Part shown: positions 1-4,541 of the stretch, in pieces | Position numbering within the stretch: position 1 is the stretch's first letter | How the letters are laid out: each line of letters opens with the position of its first letter | Assembly: GCA_002496905.1 (NCBI GenBank) | Contig: DALV01000095.1 | Span: 1 to 5,667 of the forward strand | DNA length: 5,667 nucleotides | Direction of reading: 5' to 3' | Source of the DNA: Euryarchaeota archaeon UBA105 | GTDB taxonomy: Archaea; Thermoplasmatota; Poseidoniia; Poseidoniales; Thalassarchaeaceae | Translations under genes and position numbers: made by a program | Notes under the pieces: generated by a model | What the model was told of the DNA's origin: nothing | Database searches by the model: none | What the model saw: the letters and a program-made list of their open reading frames with translations, nothing else

Positions 1-9
1 CCGAATAGC

Positions 10-32
10 GCGAGAACACTCGCTAAGGCGAG
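10..32 (+). promoter_or_regulatory. Leader with two mutually exclusive small hairpins
   Basis: The leader of the MIP-like gene has GCGAG at 10-14, CTCGC at 19-23 and GCGAG again at 28-32. The central block can pair with the first copy (loop AACA) or the second copy (loop TAAG), but not both. The second pairing would take in the first two bases of the AGGAGG ribosome binding site at 31-36. The arrangement is directly visible. A switching role is inference only: the stems are just 5 bp and the rest of the leader is outside the window. Confidence 0.3.
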
Positions 33-36
33 GAGG
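31..36 (+). promoter_or_regulatory. Ribosome binding site of the MIP-like gene
   Basis: AGGAGG lies 7 bases before the ATG at 44. This spacing favours that ATG over the second in-frame ATG at 50, which would be 13 bases away. Confidence 0.75.
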
Positions 37-43
37 AAATAAT

Positions 44-658
44 ATGGAAATGGATTGGAAAACGAACATGGCAGAATTAGGTGGCGCCTTCATGGTGTCA
101 CTATTGGTTCTAGGTGAAGGCAACGCTGTGATGATGGGTGTACTACTCGCTGTCACAATGGCGGCTATGGCAGGAGCACACGTTCTGCCAATGTTCACCT
201 GGATCAGTGCAATGACTGGTGACCTACAGGACACAGATGCATGGATAGGCAACGTAATGAGATTAGTCTTCCAAATGCTTGGTGCTTGTGTAGCAGTAGT
301 TCTAATGGCTGAAGGCGGAGACGTCACAGCAGCAGAACCAGATATGTGGGGCTTCGAACTTTGGGGCCCTGATGCAGCTGAAGGAGCAGATGCAAACACC
401 ATGGATGGCTTCTTGATGATGCTAGGTGCTGGTGCACTGATTGGTGTAATAGCTGGCAGATGTGAGGGCTGGATGACCGCTTTCGCAGTTGTCGCACTTG
501 CTGGAAGCCTCGGTGCTGGTGTTGGCGGTGCTGACATGATGGCTACCGAGCTTATTGGCGGTGGAAACATTGCTGAAGCAGCAAGCCACTGGATAGTAGA
601 CGGCGTTGTAATCGGCGTTGGCGCTATGCTAGGTGGAATGCTCGAAGATCAACTTTGA
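44..658 (+). CDS. Divergent aquaporin/MIP-fold membrane protein lacking both NPA motifs
   Basis: A 204-residue, very hydrophobic protein, shorter than usual aquaporins (about 230-280). The order of segments fits the MIP fold. An AELGGAFMVSLL start (10-21) resembles the AEFxGTF first helix. A second helix runs into AGAHVLPMFTW (43-53), which lines up with SGAHxNPAVT. A third helix (70-88) is followed by an acidic loop (89-121). The second half repeats the pattern: helices at 121-138 and 143-160, GGADMMATEL (161-170) where SGAxMNPARSLGPAL would be expected, then HWIVDGVVIGVGAMLGGML (182-200), like the final HWVYWVGPxLGA helix. Both pore signatures are altered: NPA reads LPM, and NPAR reads MATE, with the selectivity-filter Arg replaced by Glu. 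The protein is 11% methionine (22 residues) and has about 23 acidic but only three Lys/Arg residues. Membership is by eye; substrate is unknown and ordinary water or glycerol transport is doubtful. It stands alone, convergent with the other genes. Confidence 0.65.
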   Translation: MEMDWKTNMAELGGAFMVSLLVLGEGNAVMMGVLLAVTMAAMAGAHVLPMFTWISAMTGDLQDTDAWIGNVMRLVFQMLGACVAVVLMAEGGDVTAAEPDMWGFELWGPDAAEGADANTMDGFLMMLGAGALIGVIAGRCEGWMTAFAVVALAGSLGAGVGGADMMATELIGGGNIAEAASHWIVDGVVIGVGAMLGGMLEDQL

Positions 659-694
659 ACACTGAATCAGTAATTTAGATTCTGAAATACGTAA

Positions 695-729
695 GGCGGG
701 CTGGGGGACTTCGGTCTCCTAGCCTCGCC
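695..729 (+). other. Long UUCG-capped hairpin in the convergent spacer
   Basis: Bases 695-709 pair with 714-729 in a 15-bp stem that has two G-U wobbles and one bulged U (725), closed by a C(UUCG)G tetraloop (710-713), one of the most stable RNA loops known. It lies 36 bases after the stop of the MIP-like gene and is not followed by a T-run, so it is not a classical intrinsic terminator on its own. It may protect the 3' end of the transcript, help termination, or be part of a small RNA. On the minus strand the two G-U pairs become A-C mismatches, so the structure is designed for the plus-strand transcript. Confidence 0.6.
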
Positions 730-743
730 GATTATTCTCAACC

Positions 744-780
744 CCCCACAGGGCGCTCGCTTTGTGGGGCTTCTTTCGTT
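744..780 (+). terminator. Probable terminator of the MIP-like gene
   Basis: CCCCACA (744-750) pairs with TGTGGGG (763-769). The loop can form a small extra GC/GC stem (753-754 with 759-760). The stem is followed directly by the T-rich tract CTTCTTTCGTTT (770-780), the layout of an intrinsic terminator in the plus direction. On the minus strand the stem is followed by mixed sequence, so it would serve the plus-strand gene better than pth2. The tail runs almost to the pth2 stop codon at 789. Confidence 0.6.
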
Positions 781-788
781 TCGGATAT

Positions 789-1157
789 TCAACCGACCAG
801 TTGTAGGTCTCCGGTTATCTTGTCTATCTCAGACCTAGGCCCTGGCCCTATGCCGACTACAGTAACGGTCCCTGGAGGAATCTCAGTATGTCCTGCATCT
901 TTGACAAGATAGCAGACTAAACCCGCTTTCTTTGCATGAGCCAGTATCTTTCGCAATGATTCTTCATCAGGTACTTTGCAGACTATCTTTCTCGCTCCCT
1001 CTCTTCGGTAGCGATCAAGAGATCGTGGTGATTCTTTCTTCGCCCGGAGGGCACACTCCATTACAGCGTGACCGCACTGCGCTGCCAACTTACCTTTGGA
1101 TAGCTTAAGGTCCGCCCGGGTCACTAAGACCATGGTGATTTCATCAGTTGGTGACAA
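789..1157 (-). CDS. pth2: Peptidyl-tRNA hydrolase, archaeal/eukaryotic type 2 (Pth2)
   Basis: Pth2 hydrolyses the ester bond of peptidyl-tRNAs that fall off the ribosome, freeing tRNA and peptide in the cytosol. The 122-residue product has the whole family pattern: the first strand and RADLKLSKGKLAAQCGHA (14-31), with the conserved Lys, Gln and His; an REGARKIVCKV strand (52-62); DAGHTEIPPGT (87-97), with the catalytic-site Asp; VVGIGPGP (100-107); and DKITGDLQL at the end (112-120). Length matches archaeal homologues (about 115-121). The chosen start is a TTG at 1157: a GGTGA site lies 6 bases upstream (1164-1168), and this start keeps the first beta strand complete. It overlaps the end of the upstream S-component gene by 14 bases. 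The alternative is ATG at 1133 (114 residues), with weaker upstream pairing. Function is near certain; only the start is open. Confidence 0.95.
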   Translation of the reverse strand: MSPTDEITMVLVTRADLKLSKGKLAAQCGHAVMECALRAKKESPRSLDRYRREGARKIVCKVPDEESLRKILAHAKKAGLVCYLVKDAGHTEIPPGTVTVVGIGPGPRSEIDKITGDLQLVG

Positions 1158-1797
1158 CTTGACTCACCGGACGGCCTCTATTGGTAGTTCTATGCCGTGA
1201 CATAATCTCACCAAGAGGATTGGCAAGTAAAATCACAAATGCGGCATTTCCGAGAGCGTGGAACACATCAAACAGAAGCCCGTTCAACAGATATGGGTAA
1301 AAAGTTGAGAAATCATGGTTTAGCAGTATACTTGCAGAGACTATCCAATCAAAGACGAATGCCGAGAATACTGACAAAATCATTAACCTATTCAATGCAA
1401 TTTTACCATCAACCAATAATTTGTCAGCAAAGACTGAACCCGCTATACCAACAACACTCCACCCTATGACTTGGAATACAGTCCAAGGACCATGTCCTAG
1501 GAATATCAGATTAGTACTAAGAGCAACCACACCAGATACTGCAATTGCCCATGGAGAACGGTAGTATATCCCAACCAGAATTATGGTGACGGTCACTGGT
1601 TGAATATTAGGTAATGGTTGGAGTAGTATTCTTCCTGCGATACAAAAAACCGTTACTAATGATAGAATTAGTAAGGGGTTAGAGTGTTGAATTTTCTTTT
1701 CGCCTTTCAGAATCGCAAAAACGAGTGAAGACAATATTACTATGTTCACAACCAGATCCTGCTCTGGGGTAAGGGCGAAGTTGTGAAAATCGTACAT
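1144..1797 (-). CDS. ECF transporter S-component-like membrane protein, possibly cobalamin-specific (CbrT-like)
   Basis: A 217-residue integral membrane protein with six or seven hydrophobic segments, roughly at 14-30, 41-59, 66-79, 81-99, 105-123, 137-158 and 170-195. The stretch GRILLQPLPNIQPVT (55-69) and GHGPWTVFQVIGW (101-113) closely recall the RxxFxxLPNVQPxT and GQGPWTPWQMxAWGLVG signatures of the S-component group that includes cobalamin transporter CbrT. S components bind a vitamin or its precursor and work with an EcfT/EcfA energising module, none of which is in this window. The start is set at ATG 1797 because AGGAG (1806-1810) lies 8 bases ahead. The open frame runs upstream to a TTG at 1893, but that would overlap the preceding gene and add an unlikely N-terminus. 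The gene follows the DUF4430 lipoprotein by 71 bases, which fits a shared role. The family call is good; the substrate is inference. Confidence 0.75.
   Translation of the reverse strand: MYDFHNFALTPEQDLVVNIVILSSLVFAILKGEKKIQHSNPLLILSLVTVFCIAGRILLQPLPNIQPVTVTIILVGIYYRSPWAIAVSGVVALSTNLIFLGHGPWTVFQVIGWSVVGIAGSVFADKLLVDGKIALNRLMILSVFSAFVFDWIVSASILLNHDFSTFYPYLLNGLLFDVFHALGNAAFVILLANPLGEIMSRHRTTNRGRPVSQVVTN
1164..1168 (-). promoter_or_regulatory. Ribosome binding site supporting the TTG start of pth2
   Basis: On the minus strand GGTGA sits 6 bases before the TTG at 1157, inside the coding sequence of the upstream S-component gene. Together with the 14-base gene overlap this suggests translational coupling. 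The ATG at 1133 has only a weak GATGA in front of it. Confidence 0.5.
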
Positions 1798-1805
1798 ATA
1801 GCTCG

Positions 1806-1810
1806 CTCCT
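1806..1810 (-). promoter_or_regulatory. Ribosome binding site fixing the S-component start
   Basis: AGGAG on the minus strand lies 8 bases before the ATG at 1797. The next in-frame ATG upstream (1824) has no comparable site. A weak AT-rich GATATTTA (about 1838-1845) could be a TATA-like element for a separate promoter, but I do not call it. Confidence 0.6.
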
Positions 1811-1868
1811 GATGGTCGCTTCATAGTATTTCTTGGGTAAATATCGTAGAAATTATTGCTCAAGAACA

Positions 1869-2333
1869 CTAAGCGGATGGTGTTAGAACCCAACTTAGGT
1901 TAGTGTCTGAAGTAATTAAGTAGCCAGATGCCCCTACTTGGGATAACTCTCCATCATGATAAAATCCCCAATATGTTGACCAATCATCGGCTCCAGAGAC
2001 ACCATCGATTGTATGAATAAAAGCACCCATCCCAACGTAATAAGTGACATCGATGGTGAAATTTTCTCTAAGTTGCAGCGCTTCCATAACCCTGTATGCA
2101 GAGACATTAGGAGCGATTAAAATTGGATCAAATGTGATGCTTCCATTCGTCAATCTACCTGCTAGGTTCGTAGTTTGATTACCCTGATCTACAAAATCTA
2201 AAGTCAACACAACACTGATTTCTCCAATTTCTTCCTCCCCTAGTGGTTCGGTCTCCGATGTGCAACCGGCAAGGGTTGATGAAAGGAGAATTAGAAGTGA
2301 TATTGACATTGCGGCTTTGATGTGATTGGACAT
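1869..2333 (-). CDS. Lipoprotein with a transcobalamin-type DUF4430 domain
   Basis: A 154-residue exported protein. The N-terminus is a lipoprotein signal: a short basic stretch (HIK), a hydrophobic core (9-20) and a lipobox LAGC with Cys at 24. A Ser/Thr/Glu-rich linker (25-38) follows. Residues about 39-152 match the DUF4430 pattern: NVSAYRVMEAL (76-86), then VGMGAFIHTIDGV (100-112), an aromatic YWGFYHDGE block (121-129), VGASGYLI (133-140) and a final NLSWVLTP (145-152). DUF4430 is related to the C-terminal beta domain of transcobalamin and intrinsic factor, which contacts cobalamin, so a corrinoid-binding role at the outer face of the membrane is plausible. The gene next in line encodes an S component, which supports ligand capture for uptake. 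The ATG at 2333 has no clear Shine-Dalgarno site, so the transcript may be leaderless. The 62-base spacer behind gatE shows no convincing TATA box or hairpin. Domain call is good; the ligand is inferred. Confidence 0.8.
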   Translation of the reverse strand: MSNHIKAAMSISLLILLSSTLAGCTSETEPLGEEEIGEISVVLTLDFVDQGNQTTNLAGRLTNGSITFDPILIAPNVSAYRVMEALQLRENFTIDVTYYVGMGAFIHTIDGVSGADDWSTYWGFYHDGELSQVGASGYLITSDTNLSWVLTPSA

Positions 2334-2395
2334 GGATTTTTATCGAAGAAAATTCAGTCTAAGTAGTTAGTTGATAATCTGTTACAAATGAAATA

Positions 2396-4537
2396 TTAGT
2401 TATCGATAATTTCACTGATTTTTTGTTTCAAAATTTCACTAACAACTTTGCCATCAGCCGCCCCACCTAGCTTACCCATAACCATACCCATTAGTGGCCC
2501 AATTGCGCCGAGTCCCCTTTCGGCTACGAAGTCAGCACGGTCCGCCAGAATTTCTTCGACAGCGTCTTCCACCGCAGATGAGTCCGCGGGAGTATAGCCG
2601 TCTGACTCTGCTTTTTCACTGAACCATTTGAGGCGATCGGAGAATTCCGCTTCTGTAGGTTTAGGTCCTTCTTTCAGTAGACTGCGCGCCATTGGCACCA
2701 GTCCTTCACGAGTGATGACACCTTCTTCACAGGCGTGAATTGCAAGTGTTAGGATTGGCATTGGAAGAGTCTCTGCTGAGTATTTTGTTCCCTCAGTAAT
2801 TTCTTGACGGGTGTTGTCTAGAAGGGCTGATGCCATCGCTTTAGCGGGGATTCCCGGAGTTCCACTAGGTTCACCTTCGACGGCGATTACCAAGGTGTCA
2901 TCTAACTCAGCACCAATCAATGCCTCGACTTGGTTATCTGAAATATTGTATGAGCTAAGGCGCTCTATTCTTTGAGCACGATTAAGTGGAAGGTCGGCCT
3001 TTATCGAAGACCATCGCACCTCATCGAGATTCACTACTGGGATATCGGTTTCAGGATACATTCGAGCGCCCCCAGGAAGCGGTCTCATTGCAGTTGTTGT
3101 TCCGTCTTCTGGTGCTCCCTTACGAATTACCACGTTTCGAACTTCCTGAGGAATTCGATGGTAGGATTGACGGGCCCTTTTGATGACTGATTCGAGTGCT
3201 AAATCCGCTTGCCATTCTGGAGCAACACATAGTATGAAAGCATCGTTTTCATTTAATTCTAGATTTGACTTGACTAAATCTACTAGATTCTGGTCTATGC
3301 CATAGGCAGGTAGTTCATCCGAGTGGAAGATACCTGCGACACCTGCTAATTTTGCAGCACTTGCTAATTCTCTTCCAAGCCTAGGTAATTGAGAATCGTC
3401 ATCATCCATCTCTTTCGTGCCTATCTTTCCTGCAAATCCAGGTAGAATTGTTGCCTTTACTAGCGAGCCCTGGGCAAGGGCGCGCTCCACCATTGTTGAA
3501 GTGCATCCCTCGAAAATGGAAGTGACATCATGAAGTTGCATTGGAATCCTATTCTCTATCGCCTTTGCAACTCGATTCTCAACTGGAATTTGATCATCTC
3601 TACGGTCGGAGGGAAGTGGGGGAAGACCGGCCTCGTCTCTCAATTGATTTGCTAGGCGATACATATGCAATTGGCGTGCCATCTCTAATCGGATGATTCT
3701 TGGTATCCAATCCAAATCCTGACAACCTTTGATTTCGACTCGATCGCCACAGGCAACACTGACGTTCAAGTCTTGACGGATTGAGCCAAGACCACGGCGA
3801 ACCATCCGTGTATCCCTAAGCAAGGTGCCGAGAGCAAGGGCTGTTTCCTTTGCATGTTCAGGAGTTTGAACTTCAGGAGCAGTTGCAATCTCTACTAACG
3901 GAACTCCAAGCCTATCTAGTGTGTAAATCACAATCTCGCCAGAATCGGTGGATTTTGTATCGAGTTTTCTAGCAGAGTCCTCCTCTAGGCAAATAACATC
4001 GACACCCACATCTCCAGAGGGAGTTGTTATCTTTCCATCTGTAGCGACTAAGGTGGTACGCTGAAAACCGCTTGTATTCGAGCCATCGACCACGGTTTTT
4101 CTCATTGCTTGAAGAAATGGTACAGGCTTTGCGTCCATCATCGCGCTGATTGTTAAGGCGGCTTTGACCGCCGAATCATCATGAGCTAACGGGGGTGCTT
4201 CATCCAACTCGATTAAGCCGGAATTTGGAGACTGAACATATACGAATGAACGATTTCTACGTGCTTCAAAGCGAGCAGCGACATCGACTTTTCCACCTTC
4301 TCCCTCAGCCGCTCTGAGCCTCCTTCCCTCACGCTTCCATTCGCTGGGAATCTCTTCAATTCCCATTTCATAAAGAGTACTTGGCATCCTAGAATGCAAT
4401 TTTCCAGTATTCAATTGCTGATGAATTTCCAGACCACACATGAAGCCTAGGCGAGACGGATCTAACTCAGAGGCTTTGGCAACCTCTCCATGCGGCTCGC
4501 TTGTGCTCACATTCTCCAGCGGAGAGTCATCGCTCAT
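2396..4537 (-). CDS. gatE: Glutamyl-tRNA(Gln) amidotransferase subunit E (GatE)
   Basis: GatE with GatD (not in this window) turns misacylated Glu-tRNA(Gln) into Gln-tRNA(Gln) in archaea; GatE carries the ATP-dependent phosphorylation and transamidation site and tRNA contacts. Visible motifs, counted from the ATG at 4537: CGLEIHQQL (34-42), DGSNTSGFQRT (151-161), CLEEDSARK (183-191), DRLGVPLVEI (208-217), RRGLGSIRQDLNVS (247-260) and KGCQDLDWIP (270-279). These include the counterparts of the GatB metal and active-site residues (Glu37, His39, Glu185/186, Glu216). An AspRS-like GAD insertion follows (about 317-472), then RPLPGGARMYPETDIP (485-500) and the helical YqeY-like tail, ending with MGKLGGAADGKVV (687-699). 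At 713 residues it is longer than the 620-640 I recall for the family, partly from an acidic N-terminal extension of about 30 residues. The usual LFCxC after the first motif reads LHSRM here. The start lies 4 bases past the mcm stop; an upstream TTG frame inside mcm is rejected. Confidence 0.96.
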   Translation of the reverse strand: MSDDSPLENVSTSEPHGEVAKASELDPSRLGFMCGLEIHQQLNTGKLHSRMPSTLYEMGIEEIPSEWKREGRRLRAAEGEGGKVDVAARFEARRNRSFVYVQSPNSGLIELDEAPPLAHDDSAVKAALTISAMMDAKPVPFLQAMRKTVVDGSNTSGFQRTTLVATDGKITTPSGDVGVDVICLEEDSARKLDTKSTDSGEIVIYTLDRLGVPLVEIATAPEVQTPEHAKETALALGTLLRDTRMVRRGLGSIRQDLNVSVACGDRVEIKGCQDLDWIPRIIRLEMARQLHMYRLANQLRDEAGLPPLPSDRRDDQIPVENRVAKAIENRIPMQLHDVTSIFEGCTSTMVERALAQGSLVKATILPGFAGKIGTKEMDDDDSQLPRLGRELASAAKLAGVAGIFHSDELPAYGIDQNLVDLVKSNLELNENDAFILCVAPEWQADLALESVIKRARQSYHRIPQEVRNVVIRKGAPEDGTTTAMRPLPGGARMYPETDIPVVNLDEVRWSSIKADLPLNRAQRIERLSSYNISDNQVEALIGAELDDTLVIAVEGEPSGTPGIPAKAMASALLDNTRQEITEGTKYSAETLPMPILTLAIHACEEGVITREGLVPMARSLLKEGPKPTEAEFSDRLKWFSEKAESDGYTPADSSAVEDAVEEILADRADFVAERGLGAIGPLMGMVMGKLGGAADGKVVSEILKQKISEIIDN

Positions 4538-4541
4538 AGGC

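Noticed and set aside
659..788. tRNA or other known RNA gene in the convergent spacer
   Set aside because: The hairpins do not form a cloverleaf and no T-loop, D-loop or known signal recognition particle (SRP) or RNase P motif is visible; simple stem-loops and a terminator explain it.
1239..1469. Plus-strand open frame of 76 codons
   Set aside because: It lies opposite the S-component gene, shows no recognisable motif and has no ribosome binding site; it is a shadow frame.
1798..1893. N-terminal extension of the S component from the TTG at 1893
   Set aside because: It would overlap the lipoprotein gene by 25 bases and adds a non-membrane N-terminus unlike the family; AGGAG before the ATG at 1797 gives a better start.
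2334..2395. Promoter between gatE and the lipoprotein gene
   Set aside because: The spacer is AT-rich but has no convincing TATA plus BRE arrangement at the right distance, so read-through from gatE cannot be excluded.
2972..3190. Two overlapping plus-strand open frames opposite gatE
   Set aside because: They lie entirely opposite a strongly conserved gatE region and resemble no protein family.
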